From Wuchereria bancrofti (Eukaryota > Nematoda > Chromadorea > Rhabditida > Onchocercidae): 64,000 bases of DNA. A program made the position numbers and the translations under genes. Below the pieces are notes generated by a model. The model was given only the letters and a program-made list of their open reading frames with translations, did no database searches and was not told where the DNA came from. The stretch covers positions 6,944,303 through 7,008,302 of the forward strand of contig SSBO01000009.1 of NCBI GenBank assembly GCA_005281725.1, in the 5' to 3' direction. Position 1 is the first letter of the stretch. The number at the start of each line of letters is the position of its first letter. Of this stretch, positions 35,801-48,934 are shown in pieces.

Positions 35801-38800
35801 GCGGAAAGTTTTTAGGATATTGGAATAAGGCAGTCATTTTCGAATGAGTAATCGTATATGCTTATTACTAAGAAGCTATGCTTCTTCTAATAGTTATGCT
35901 AATAGAAGCTATGCTTCTATGTCTGATAAGGTCGGAGCTATTTCTACTCCAAAATTAATATTCAAAATTTATTACTTTAATAGTTGCAGTGCAAGAGAGA
36001 TTCTGACAATTATTTGTCCACTTCAAAGGAAAATAATTTAACGTTCCTATTGACATCAGTATTAAATCGATGTTCTAAAGCTAAATAATTTTAATCATTT
36101 ATTATCATTGATATCTCACTGCTTTTGTGATATTTCAGTGATTTTGTTTTCATTCAAAACTTATACCGTACAAATCTTTGTTTACCCATTTACAATGTAA
36201 AGATGAACTGTGATTTATTCCATTCAAGTTGCAAAAGTTGATTATAACGCTAAAGTAGTTATAGAAAAAGCATGAAAAATGACTAAAATAATCGCTCTTT
36301 CAGATTTGTTGGTATTTTTAAAATTGGTGTCACCTTACGTCAGTGTATCGGTTAACTTTTAATAAATCCAGCAAAACATGGAAACCAGTAGTGTACGACG
36401 AGCTGTCTTCTAAAAATTCGATTCTTTATCAGATTTTTCAAAGTTTAGAATGTTTTGAACAGTTATCTGCAAATCTAACAATACACGCTAGTGTCGTTTG
36501 AGAATTAAAAAAATATGGGAGCATTTCTCGAATCTATTGACATCCACATGCTTGGATTCTAAAATTTTTCGATTTCCATTCACAAAATTCACCCATCATT
36601 TCTGTCTTGCAAGGGTCAGTTAAGTCGAATTTGATAAAATTTACACATTATGCAAACAATGCCACCTACCTATCTTTTTCTCTTCCTCTTTCTTCCTCTC
36701 TCTATCTATATATATATATACTTTTCCTAAAGAGACAGCTTAGCATAATACCTTCCTATCCGGCTGTATTCGTTCCAGAAACGAGCAAAACTCTTTCATG
36801 GAAATTCAGAGAATTGCTTGAAGCAACGGAATGCTATAATGAAAAAAAGTGCGAAAGCGCAACATCGCTGAATTACTACTATTCGTTATGAAAGAGAAAT
36901 TGGCTAATGTAAGGGAAAAATTTTTTTGGAAGTATGTAATCAATTTGATGCAACAAAATAAATATCTGTAATGGATTTATGAGGTAATTAAAAGCTTTCT
37001 TGACAAAGTAAATTAATAGTTTGTAATAGTAATTTATGCCCATCGAAATTCATTATAATCCTTTTTAATTTTCCATAAAAAAGTTTCCTTGCTTATCTTA
37101 TCTGGAACTTTTCAAATATCGCATATGATCAGACTTTACTTTGCTCCATGGATTTCTTTTTCATTATAGGCTTCGACTTTCCCGAATACTCAAGCATGAA
37201 AAAGAAATATACGCACTGTGATTCTCCTAAAGCTTTCCTTGCTTCTTTAATTTATTTCATTTGCGAATGTAATTACAAAAAAAGAGATGAAAAGCTCTTA
37301 TTTCCATTTATACTTATCACAATACTTTTTATACTTTTTGCAAATCTTCTTCATAGCGTTTCATATCGAACAAAATGCTTTCTCAGATTTTCGGCAATGT
37401 GTAACTTTAAGTTCTTCAGGTTTTTGCTTTTGTATAAAAACATTTCTTATTGCCATTTCACTTAAATTAATTCCCCCAATCAGTACAGTTTTGTCATATC
37501 ACAAACATCAAAATAATTAATTCTTATTATAAATTATTTTCCAATCATGGCACATTATAGATCAAACTTAATTCATTGATATATGGAAAAAAATAAAAAT
37601 TAGGAGACATTTAATAATCCAATTTTCTGCAGCACTTCTACCAAATTTCGTACTAAATTTAATTTTAGTTCAAATTAAAGTTAAATTCATATAAGGTGAG
37701 TAAGTTGCTATACTAATCATAAACAAAATAATATTCACTTGAACATTTTATAATCGTTTATATCGCTTGAGTAGATTGAACTGTGGGACAAATAAAACAG
37801 ACTGGAAAGGGATTTGATAGCACTTAAATTGATGAGTGCTTCAACTAATAAAGAAATGGAAGTAAAAATAGTGGTTTTCTAAGAAATCAATCTTTGAGAC
37901 TCGTTTATTCAATCGTCAAGTCTTACTTGACAAAAAGGATTTACCTTGATAGCCGTCATCCTTTCTCACCGCATTTACAACATTTTATGATGTGTTTATA
38001 TAATCTATTCGGTTGTCCTTCTCGTTGTTCTCATAATAACTAACATTCACTTCCTGTCAAATAAAGATTGATCGCCGGAAGTGCCGGAAGCGTCCAACTA
38101 TTTTCGATATTATCAACTGAATATGCTTGCTGGACCTAACTAATGTCATAGTTATATGTTGCTCAGGTTTATGCCATAGCTATTCCACTAGCCATTAAAT
38201 GGTTCGTCTTCTTTCAACTTGACTGACATTTCTTCCGATTCACTTCCTGACTGCTAACAAATTATATGGCTTGTGATGACATCCAGTGATCTTTACTCGT
38301 TATTACAATTTCCTTACAATGATGTTAGTTCATTTATTACAATAGATTTCGCGAATAGTATGTAACCCTGATAAATCACCCTTAAAGAATGCAGTTAAAA
38401 TTCTGTGGGTTTGATTAGTTAATTTTTTAATTTTTTTTTTGTATACTATCCACTTTCCCCATTTTGAGTAACAATGGTCAATAGAATTTCAATTCCCTTT
38501 AACCTGAAATTTTCATACATATGGAGACAAACCTTTTGCTTGAATTACATCTTTTCAACAACTCTACTAACTGTCAAAAAACGAAAATCGCCTTTACTAA
38601 TTGCATGTCATTATCAGCATATTTGTAAATTAAACTTTGTTAATTACTCTTATAAATCTTATAACTATTATTGAAATTACGTTTGACATACAATTAATAT
38701 CATAGGCAATTTTGAATTGCAGTACAGTACATCACTGTTATTTAATAACTCATCTGCAACAATTCAATATTGTTAATATCTCTCTCAAATTCCGGATTCA

Positions 38801-40344
38801 ATACTTCGTCATACTTCCAATTGACCCATTCATTGGTAGCGACTGTGCTTCTACAGTTACTGATATTACGCGATGCCCCGATGTATTTCCACTTCGTAAC
38901 GATCTTAGTAGCAGTATCAGCGTTGTTGTCCGTCAGTATCAGTGCTGCAACGATGCTTCCGAACCATACGGCAACATTTATGGGTTGGAAAGGTGCAGAT
39001 GGCAACAACTCTGCGCTTCACCAAATCATTTCATTTAGCGTATTTTGATGATTTCAATGTTAACATTCCTAGTAATAGCACTAACTAAGCCGGTTTCATA
39101 TCAGTGGTGAATTTTTTAATTTGATGGTACCAAATGAAGTACCACTTACTACAAGAAATGTGTAATTTTACTGATATAGAAAAATTTAGTACAAATATTG
39201 AATTGATTTCATAGCGATTCAGAATTTTTGGTGAGTTGCAAACAGATATCTAAATTAATTGGATTTAAGTGATCATACCAAATTCTTGAAATACTTTGGA
39301 TGAATTCCTGCGAAGGGAGAAAAATTCGCACTAATCACAGGGGAAAACAGTCGGTTGTTGTGAGTGCCGATCTTGAAGTTGAGAATATTAGTTTCCCTAT
39401 TTCATTGCAAGTTCTTGGATTTGAGATGTGCATGAGTAAATGTTGTGTCAGTTATCTCTAAATCGTCGTTATTATTCAAATGACTTTTTATGATGAATTT
39501 ATTAGGTATTGATCGATGTCCATTTATTAATCCAATTTTCAGATACTGCTCGCTGTTTCTCCTGCATGTCGCGGCTGTATGAAGCAGTTTGGCCCGCTCT
39601 TTCTTCTATCTACAAAAAGCCGAAAAATTTCACGGATCTGTGTAACGAAAACAATCTTGACCCACAGGCCGTTCCGTTCACTTATTGTCCAACAATATGT
39701 ATACGAATGTGGGAAGAACCGGCTGTAGCTGGTATCTTCTTCTATTCAAATTAATATCATATAGGATTGAAATTCTAATTGGATCGATGCAGGAAGCCTG
39801 GATAAGGTTTCAGTAATAAAAATGTTTAAATGGAGAAAAGAGCAATTATATATACAAGACTTAGCTATATCCAGTTCTAAAATAATTTCTTACTACGTTA
39901 CAAAACAATCAGAGTAATTTTGTTGTAGATGAACAGCTTGTAGGAGTTCGTATAAGAGGTCATATTCGCGGATGCCTTGATGAACTTCTCTATAATGGTT
40001 TCAATCAAACAATCGTCACGTGGTACAGGTGGATGCATCGCGACTCTTGCCGTCAATACAGGTTTTCATTTCTTCCTTATATTTCTCAGAGAATCCCCTC
40101 AAATCAATTCAAGTTGGCAACTTGAATACATTGTAGAAAACGCGAACTATTCAAACTACCAACCGAATTAAGCGATGACAGCTACATTTCGGTATGTACC
40201 TGCTATGATGACTATTGCAACGGCAGATCCCCTGCAGCAAAAAACGAATGGGCTACCTTCTTCCACTGCGCACTCTTTTTTGTGCTCTTATGTTCCCTTA
40301 TCGGTCTATTTCCCATCCAGAGGATATCTTTACCATCAATTTGA
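32821..40344 (+). CDS. ODR-2/HOT-like Ly-6 domain protein, membrane-attached
   Basis: Exons 32849-32942, 39543-39731, 39929-40061 and 40137-40344 join in phase to 207 residues; the first lies 6.6 kb upstream of the second. The transcript probably begins at a TTTTTTCAG trans-splice acceptor ending at 32827. The chain has a signal peptide (MNILLNIIIYVLSSTVIEIHA), then a cysteine-patterned domain: ARCFSCMSRLYEAVW, KPKNFTDLC, FTYCPTICI, IRGCLDELLYNGFNQT, DSCRQ, and the closing CTCYDDYCNG typical of Ly-6 folds. A C-terminal hydrophobic stretch (FFHCALFFVLLCSLIGLF) suits a GPI signal or membrane anchor. The CFSCMS..NFTD..RGC.. layout is that of C. elegans ODR-2 and its HOT relatives, neuronal proteins needed for some chemosensory behaviour. 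Family likely; which paralogue is unknown. C. elegans odr-2 uses alternative first exons, so other starts may lie in the long intron. Confidence 0.8.
33025..33042 (+). repeat. G-run (5 G, A, 12 G)
   Basis: An uninterrupted poly-G tract in otherwise AT-rich DNA, 83 bases after the first exon of the HOT-like gene, so in its nascent intron. It has enough G for a quadruplex. Confidence 0.95.
33405..33500 (+). repeat. Imperfect TTATTATTCACTA-type repeats
   Basis: ATTATTATTACTATTCACT-like units recur four to five times with changes (ACTATTCACTGTTATTATT, CACTATTCACTAGTATTACT, ATTACTATTCACTAATT). It lies in the HOT-like first intron. Confidence 0.7.
35871..35918. repeat. Two copies of a 15-base near-palindrome
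   Basis: AGAAGCTATGCTTCT occurs at 35871-35885 and again at 35904-35918. Each copy is itself an inverted repeat (AGAAGC / GCTTCT, three-base centre). Intronic in the HOT-like gene. Confidence 0.9.
36732..36891 (+). other. Orphan coding-like ORF end
   Basis: After a CTAAAG that could be an acceptor, the frame reads RQLSIIPSYPAVFVPETSKT, then polar sequence ending CESATSLNYYYSL and a stop. It looks more protein-like than the surrounding DNA but has no partner exon. Lies inside the HOT-like first intron on the same strand. Confidence 0.25.
38790..39038 (+). other. Orphan cysteine-containing exon candidate
   Basis: One frame reads IGSDCASTVTDITRCPDVF, then PLRNDL, QYQCCNDASEPYGNIYGLE and RCRWQQLCASPNHFI before TAG. 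Codons are strongly purine-first. It has six to seven cysteines, so a small extracellular domain is plausible. All three frames tested here are open for about 270 bases, which weakens the case. It does not splice in phase to the HOT-like first exon from the acceptors at 38722 or 38839. Perhaps the last exon of a nested gene. Confidence 0.35.
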
Positions 40345-41227
40345 CGCTGCCAGTTGTCAGTGCATCTTTGTACATTGTGTCTCATATATGTCTGGTCTTA
40401 TTTTGGACAATATGACACCCGGCGGGCAATAATAGCCACCTTATCCTAAGCTTAGTAAGTTATTTCAGATTAGCACATCACGTGAGGTAGAGCAGAACCA
40501 ATTGCAGAGTACTGCAGTGAAAACGTTAAGAGAATTTCAACAGTGTGAATTTTATTAAAATTGAAACGAAGGAATAACTGCTTCACAATACTACTAAGAT
40601 CTAGTGCACTGATAATTAAAAATTTGTGTAAGAAAATTGCTCACCTCAATTTAATTCTAGTTAACACTAAAAAGATGCATCGGAAGATAGTGAAAAAGAA
40701 TGGAAGGAATAAGTAGCAAAAGACACAAAAAGACCCTGATAAATGTTATAACTGAGTAGATGTGGGAGCGACGAGTTACGACCACCCCTAATTTTTTAAA
40801 TAAATGTTTATGGACCAATGTTACGTCCAAATTTACGCGATGTCTTTTAACAATATTATCATCTGAGCACGTTTCTGAATAATTTCATGATACTAGATTA
40901 AGGACTGATCCTTAATAATTGAAGCAAGTTATCGAGTTGTAATAAGACTTGCTATCATGCAAGATGAAAATAATTTTTTGTAAATTTATTAAGTGGAATT
41001 TAATGAGGTCAGTTCTTTCCTAATCCATAAAAATTTAAGCATATGCAAGTAGGACGAGAAATTTCTTTAAATAATAAAATCTAGCGATCATTTTCCACAA
41101 TATTTTGCAGATTCAAATGAAGATGTTCCAAAGCAACAGGCTTCTTCCGCCATCGGAAAAAGACCAATTTTTCAGTGACTCTGGCAACTTTGCCCAATCG
41201 GTGTAGTTGATTCTTTAGGTTAATTTC
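40345..41227. other. Convergent intergenic region
   Basis: Between the 3' ends of the HOT-like gene (+) and CLK-2 (-). AT-rich, no open frame with content. The 41040-41190 segment resembles the 41495-41590 segment inside CLK-2 (both contain AATTTCTTTAAATA followed by TCTAGCGATCAT/TTAGCGATCAT and TTCTCCACAATAT-like words), a local duplication. Confidence 0.5.
41050..41180. repeat. Local duplication of CLK-2 intron sequence
   Basis: AATTTCTTTAAATAATAAAA at about 41060 and GCGATCATTTTCCACAATAT at about 41085 match AATTTCTTTAAATAGTAAAA at about 41497 and GCGATCATTCTCCACAATAT at about 41519, roughly 435 bases apart and in the same orientation. The downstream part (AAAAAGACCAATTTTTCAGTGACTCTGGC at 41157 against ..TCTGATAGTCTTGGCGACTC at 41575) is looser. 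Confidence 0.65.
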
Positions 41228-44200
41228 TTAGTCGTTAACAGAGATAATTATAGCAATGGTTTCAGCTGCCATTTGCGCGATTTGTCGGCATTCTGTTGAC
41301 GGATCAGCTTCAGCTAGCTTCGTAGCATATTCCAACCAACCGATTAATTCGTCTAAAAGAATTAAAGTAAATTGTAAGAAGTTGGAATTCCACTTAAATC
41401 CATTTCAAATAATGTCCTTCTAGCGTTCAAAATTTGTTTTAAAAGAATTAACAAACACTGGATAAGAGAAAAAAGGCTACTGCACTCTTATTCGAATTTC
41501 TTTAAATAGTAAAATTTAGCGATCATTCTCCACAATATAGATAAAAATTGATAATCGATTCTGTTAGACAAAAATCTGATAGTCTTGGCGACTCTTTTAG
41601 GGTTTACAAATGATGCTATGAAAAAAAAAAAACATATATCTACCTGAATAGAACTGAAGTAATACCTCCTTCGATAGGGATACACAAATAGAAGCATAGC
41701 AAAAAAGTACAGCCTGTCTCACCGCAAAATTCGTATTATGTCGTAGCGGAACGAGCAAATAAGCCAGGGTACTGCAGTGAAGAAAAATATTTTAATTTTA
41801 TGAAAAATAAGAAATATGGCAATACACAGTATGTTCCTGCGCAGATAACTGATATGAAGACCTCTACCAATGAAATGCTATTAGATATCAGACTGAGTTA
41901 TAACTGATATGAACTTAATCTTCTTGTTAATTCCTATTTAAACAAGATAAAGACTATTCTAAAAACTGATTGGTAAATAATTCCAGAACAGCGAGTCGTT
42001 CAGTCTAAATATGAGAATAAGAGAAATATAAATATGAGAAGATTTCGTGAGATAAAATTTCAAATTTTGTCTAGTAATACTGAAAATCCCAAATTTGGCA
42101 TGATTAGAAAGCATTTTAAAAAACAGCATATTTTTTCTGGAAAAATAATGATTCATTTGGTTCCTTCGGTTCTTTTTGATTCACTTGGTTTATTGCATGC
42201 AAAGACATTTTCAGTTTAAAAAATGTCTAACAAATTATTCTCGTAGACAAAAATAAATATCCAGTTCTATTCAAAAAAGATTTTAAAAGTTTTTAAATTG
42301 CAGAAAAATGGTTAAGGAAGCACGAAATTACTTGAAATTCTCGATGCCAAGGAGCTCAAACTTTAGACCAGTATAATCTAATTCTTAAAAATCTTGAGAC
42401 TGTTTGAAATTGAAATGAAAGTCTTTGATCCAATTAACATACCTAACCATTTTCACTGTACATGGAGAAGAACCAGAACATCTGACCAAATGACCCATGC
42501 AGAACAAAATCCTACTCAATAATTCCGAATCTCTTCCCTAAAAATAAGAAATTTACTCTTCACATGGGAAAATTTTCACCATAATATGGATGTTAATAAC
42601 ATCAATTTATTCATAACACTATATGCTTAAGTAATCAATCAAGTTTTTTCACAACATAGTATGGTTGAACTACTCCGAAACAAATAAACAAGAACCGAAA
42701 TCAGTTCCACAGAACTCTAAATAAGACTCACAGTGAGATCGAGATATTCACGATGCTGATCAATTGCAGTCAAGGGATAGAAGAAAGAATTTGCCACTGG
42801 TGTAAATCTGTTTTCTTTTAACAACGTAACTGGTGTTTTGATAAAACGTTTTGTTTTAGAAATCAACTTTCCATTATTCACAACTGTGCTATCTGAGTAA
42901 TCAATGCATGAATAAATTCACATTTGTAACATTCTACGAAAAGAAAAATTGCTACCAAAAATCCATAGATTGTACAGCTGAAAACTATTACATGTCTTCA
43001 ACAAAATTACAAAAAATGTTAAATCACTAAAGGGAAGAGTTTAGTTTAGATAAAGAACATGCCTTCAACATTATCATCGTTTTTTGGAATTCTGGCATCA
43101 AGATTTCCAACAACATCGGTTGGAGATGAATATTCTAATGCCGCATCGGACAGAGCCTTTAAAATGATATACCGATTCGTCATTGAACACCTGAAAATGA
43201 AGTGACCAGAAATAGATAAATGAAGAAACACATGCCTGTATAAACGAATAAAGGACTTCAAAAACAGTTCCTTCCAGAATTTCTTCGCCATACGAAACAG
43301 ATTGAATTTAATAGTGCAACAATCAAATTCAAACAAACTTTCTTGAAAACATGATATCAACAGCAACGCTACCCAGGTGTGGACTTGTCACCAAACATGA
43401 TTGAATAAGTTGTAGTCGTTTTTCCTACAGATAATGATATAAAATTTTATAAAATACTCATTGCAAAAGAAAGAATTAACTATATTTAATAGCAATTCTT
43501 TTCAAAAATCTGTCCATTTATAATAAAAAATTAATCTATTTTGAAATTCGTTTTGGAACAGTAACTGACATGAATGATTTTTATGATCTTAGTTGAATAT
43601 CAAAACTGCAAAATAACGTGAAATGCTTTTGTTCGCCTCTGAATATCAGCGGTATGCAGATTACTCCTTCTACAACGTAGTAATTAGTATAATTACCTGA
43701 AAACATTGCGTTTTGAAGCGATCGCCAAGGTCGATAAGCCGACAAAGTAGTTCTTCTGCACACTGTTCATAACCAACAGCTCGCCGTCTGAAATCAACCA
43801 AAACATGAGGAATTTTTATCATGGATTTTTAAACCAATCACATTAAATTATAAAGTGCAGCAGAAAACTGGAATCTTTTAAATGAAGTACTTAAAAGTTT
43901 TCGTCATCAGGAATCAGAAACACTTCACATTGATACATTTCACACTATTTCCTGAATCCTCACTGTTCTATCTTACTTCTTTACTGGAAAAACCAAAAAG
44001 TAGCATAAAAATCACCAGCATGCCTGTTTAAAAACAAAGCCAAAGACTAGATGTTACCTTATCATCGGTTTCAATGCGTTGAATGCAGCCTCAAATTTGG
44101 CATAATCGTTCTGTTCATTCAGTCCCTCAATACAATCCATAATATAGTATGGCACCTCTACATTGCGGTAATCTTCATCATTTTCTTCCTGAAGAAATAA

Positions 44201-47200
44201 AGATACCCTAAAGAAGTATTCTTTTAAAAAAACCTGATGAAAGCACATTGTTTTCTACTAGGTCCGTAACTTAAATAAGCTCCGTAACTAAAGACACGTT
44301 TATCATAATCAGCCATAACAGACGTTAGCACCTAATATAATTGGCCATATACAGCAGTCATGTAAACCTTTTTTAGGACCAATTCGTCTTCGGGGATTTC
44401 ATACACAGGGAAGTCATCCTCATCATCATCACTATCCACTTTGTCTGCATCATTCTCCGCATCCCGTATTTCCAGTTGTATCACTTTCTTCTCTTCAATA
44501 TCATTTTCAGGAGATTGCACATCAGCATCGTACTCATCATCCACAATCTTCTTCAAGTCTATCATAATCTCATCTGCTTCAGGAGGAAATTCAAATTTCA
44601 GCTCACCCAAAGAGAACCAATCCGTAATCACTTCTAAAAAAAGTATACAATTCTAAAAATATAATAATGTTATCTGTACATTAACCCATATAACCTGACT
44701 TGTAAAATCTTATTTCTATAAAAAAGGATTCCTTTAGATGTGAGCATCTAAATGCTCCTGAAATGCAAAATAAGTAAAATAAAACGAAAAAATATATGGA
44801 CCTGCTACAAACATTCCTCGTAGCCTACGTCGAGGATCTGAACACTTAAGCCGGATGTTGACACCAGAAGCCATTTTAGTAACAATTTCATTTGAAATAG
44901 AACAACGTATTTGTTTGCTGAAACCTTCCAATCTTATAGTGATATCATACTTAAGACCCAACGATTGTTCACTTATACATAAGAATCAAAGGACCAGCGC
45001 ACACTTGAGCAAAATGAAACTTACTTTGCATATTTGACAAAGTTGAGAAGCACAACATCAATATAATCAAGTTGTTCATCGGAAGAATGATTCACATGAA
45101 TACCGCTCGCCCAAACATTCAGAGCTGTACATATAGTATCCTCATGCAATCTACTCCATGGTCTACTACCTATTATGGCAGTTGAATATAAGCGTTATTA
45201 TAAATGTGAATAATAATAAGCTTTATGAATAAGAATTAAAGGAATAAGTGAAGAGAAATATAAGTAAACGACAATTTGAAATTAGGTGAAATAAAAAATC
45301 AAGATCTATGCTTTTTTGACAGATTAAGAAAAAAATCATTCTACAAAATTTGTACAAAGAGAAAATTTATGCTGATTTAAGAGAGAATTTTGGTCTATCA
45401 AATTATTTAAAGAAAAAATCTATATTGAAGTGTGGAAATATATATACTACACCTCCCAATAAATTAAATTATAATAGTCCAAAATTTTGCAGTGGATGCG
45501 CTTCTAGAGATTGAATACAAAAGAAAGCTGATAAAAAAAGCTGTCACCAGAGGGTTCGTTGTTGCCGGAATGCAAACACATAGCCAGTTTTTCAGGAACT
45601 TGTTCTGTTGAAGGAAAGACTTTGACAAAAAGCGCTTTTTCAAAGAAAATCCGTTTTACTATCTGGTTTTCGTATATTTCATTACCAAACAATTTCTGCA
45701 ACATATACAAAATAATTTCATTAAGATAGGCAATATCCTGATAGAGTCACTTAAACTGACAAAGCAAGAAAATACTAATCTTAATTTTTAGTTAGGCTCC
45801 AAAAAATACTTAATGCACGGTTATATGGCTTCAAGCAGCATTTTACGACCTTCCACTTCATCCATATCTGAAGTCGAATATCATCCTCTTCTTTCCTGTT
45901 GGAGCTAAAAATTCTAATTTTAAAATTTAAAAATTCTTATATACCAATAACGTTTACCTGGAGCATTTTGCCATCTTTTGCTGCAAGTAGAACAAGTAAG
46001 AGTAATTTTTCCAAATTAGCTATACCATTTGAAGTATCTGTAAGCAGTCTAGCGCTAATACGGCTCCAAATCGTGTCATCCATCTGAGACCCTAACCATG
46101 TTACCAGCATACGAAATACCTGGAAATAAAAATTAGGTGAAAATGGTGGATAAAGAGTTGTGATCTACATCCGCAAATTGGAAAAACCGGATTATAATAA
46201 TTATGTCTGCGTTGCCTAGAGTGCTACAGTTGTTGACAAAGAATATGTGCGTTGCTTAATATGTTAATATATATAAAATACATATGAATATTCCTTAGAC
46301 ATTCTGAATAATTCTTTGAAATATAAAACAGTTTAAATTTTTTGATAAATTCTGAATATTCCTTTGCTGTCAAAAGTTTTCATTCTGCAGTCAAACTTGC
46401 ACTCGATTGTTAAAAAGTTGGTAGCTCTTTGTTCAACTAACCACCTTCAAATCTACTTGTAGTGTCGAAATATTGTAGAAGTTTTCCAATCCAACAATCA
46501 GTCACCGACTTTTATTACTCACCGACTCTTACTAGAACAGAACGGGATAGAACAGAATAGAAAAAGGATGAGAAAGTGAACCTGTTAGACAAATATTAGA
46601 ATAGGACAAATCAAAAATAAATTTCATAGAGTATATGACCTTGTAAATACTTGAATAGAATAGAAAAAAAGATGAGACAAAGAACAAAGATCATTCGGAA
46701 GTGATAGCTCATTACTCATTATAATCATACGCTTTGTTGCTAGCCAATGCTCACCGTATAGGGAGTTAAACCTATTTAGTCTGGGTCAGTTTTTTATATC
46801 AAAGCTTTAATTCAGGTGATCTTATACAGTCATTCATTTCCTTCACTTAAATCCTTCCTTATTTTGCGTATTCGTTTATTTCTTCTGCTTACGAAATTAT
46901 CAATATATTATCGATAAAAATTTAATACCTTGTGCAACGTAGTTGCAAATGGTTACAATAAACTCTAAAACACAATCAAGAAAACCTAACAAACCCCCAC
47001 AAGTTCTCGAAAGTCTATCTCAAAAAAAAATTTCATCCTTCCTAATCGAAAAAATAATTTCAAAATGTATAAAATGAAGACTAACAACAGTATCTCCGCG
47101 GCTCAACTCATAAATGACGCCCGCGAGGAATTCCATATTCACATCTTTTGAGTCTCGACATCTCTCTAGTGCATTCGTGAGAGCAGCTTTAAGCGAATTT

Positions 47201-48934
47201 AATAAATAAATCCAGTGATTGTTTAAATAAGCCTTCAGGAGTGTATAATTTGACTTGACCTTAATAAACTACTTTGACTTCAAAATACATTCATTTCTTG
47301 AAAAACATCAATAAATCTTACGATGCACATAAGAATAATGATTCTATTTAAATGACAATTTCAGTTCTGACATAAAATGTATAAAATGAATGTAGGAAAA
47401 AATTCTTGTCATCATATGAAATTTGAGTATTTTGAGTATATTCAAGGGACTGAAGCGACATAAAAAATTATAGTTTAAGGATCTCAAAGTCTTCCCTATT
47501 CATATTTGTTATAAGTTTCTTCCATGTTGAAAACCAAAAAAGTGGAAACAAAGAATTAAAACTAACCAAACATAAAAGGTGAGAATTTCCGAATACATTA
47601 TGCACCAAACAGGTAGTCTGACCCAAAAGTCTGCATAATTCTCCCTGCTTAGCATTCCAGTTCACTAAAATTACAAGAAATACGTGATATTTGCGTGTAA
47701 TATTGCGAATTATAGTAAGCACAGGGTAGTAAGTGTATCTCTAGGATTCTGACGTACTCTTCCTTCAAAAAAGAAATTAATATTTTTATCTGCAAAACTA
47801 ACATTTATTTAACTATCACAAAACGTATTAATGTATCCATATGTCTCAGATTTGGATTAATTTGAACTCTACTTTGAAAAAAAAAAACTGTAGAAGGAAA
47901 TTAGACAATATAAATAATGAGATGTAATAAATGAACAGTTTCTGACCATCGCTCGGATCTCTCGCAATGCTATCAATAAGCAATGATTCTAAACATGTTT
48001 TCTCCAGATCATCCAATAAAATTATTATATGCTGCAAGCGAAACATCTGAGAACTATCACAAGAATGCAAAGCATTGATCAAAACTAGGAAAGCATCGTC
48101 TAATGGAGCTGAACGGAACAGTGTTGTAAACAACTCGCTGAATTCACTCGCTGTCAAAAGACCTGGAATTTCAGTCCTTTTTAAGAAGAATGCAAATCCT
48201 AATAACTGATCAAAAGAAAAGAATGAAATTATTGACGATAACTAAAACTAAGAAGGGATAATTGAAATCACATTCAACTGATTAAGCTGTTATTTCTTAC
48301 AGGATGTTCCACATTTCTGATCAAATTTTCTTTATTAAAGAATGTAACTGATTAAGATCAAAACAACTTCCTTTTGCTCACTAGTCTTTTTGACTTCTTG
48401 TATAACTTCCATTTTCATTTAATAATCTTATTTTCTCACATGCTAAGCATTTTTTAATAGTTTTGTGATCTCTTATCTGTTTGTCGATATCTTCTGTTTC
48501 CGAACCAATTTGTCTAGCTTTTTAACAACTAAATATCTTACCAAAACAATAAAATAAAAAAGGTAGCTACCAATTACAGAAGGATGAAATATGTTAATCA
48601 GTTGAGTGAGTATGCGATATTTCACAAACGGTAACCGTTCTGGTGATGACACACACTGAAATTACATACATAGATAAGGACTGAAAGAAGGGAAAACTAG
48701 GGAATTTGCCATTAACCTTAAATACACAAAGAGCTTTAGGTTTATGGTCCATAACATGAAAATACATTGGCACCATTGTGTAAATTACTAGGTTTAAACT
48801 CAGACTTAAAATACTCATACTCGAGAGCTAGAAAGGGAATAAGAAGCATTTACCTGCAGAGCGTCTTGAAGAGCAATAAGCAATTCGGATCTGTTTCTGG
48901 CACTAATCAAAGCATACGATTCTTTGTCACACAT
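41228..48934 (-). CDS. clk-2: TELO2/CLK-2 (TEL2), assembly factor for PIKK kinases
   Basis: TEL2 works with TTI1/TTI2 and HSP90-R2TP to mature ATM, ATR, mTOR and related kinases; C. elegans clk-2/rad-5 acts in the S-phase checkpoint and in timing of development. Recognised exons from 5': 48854-48934 (start MCDKESYALI), 48571-48655, 47947-48162, about 47567-47664, 47090-47191, 45959-46121, 45499-45699, 45025-45178, 44802-44957, 44368-44633, 44058-44188, 43698-43791, 43373-43428, 43059-43190, 42731-42898, 42446-42530, one or two short exons near 41.9-42.4 kb, 41644-41713 and 41228-41352. Best matches: RRRLRGMFVAE with ELKFEFPPE, the acidic VDSDDDEDDFPVYEIP linker, PYYIMDCIEGL with FEAAFNALKPMIR, NRFTPVANSFFYPL, and the C-terminal DELIGWLEYATKLAEADP. 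Introns reach about 1 kb. Some junctions and the tail exons are approximate. Confidence 0.88.
44422..44436 (-). other. DSDDD motif in CLK-2 (PIH1D1-docking type)
   Basis: Encodes Asp-Ser-Asp-Asp-Asp in the acidic linker before the C-terminal helical domain. In human TELO2 a CK2-phosphorylated DpSDD(D/E) site at the same place binds PIH1D1 of the R2TP complex. Position and sequence both match. Confidence 0.75.

Noticed and set aside
38742..39008. Minus-strand open frame over the cysteine-containing exon
   Set aside because: It is open but its codons show a weaker purine-first pattern than the plus-strand frame, and no splice partners were found.
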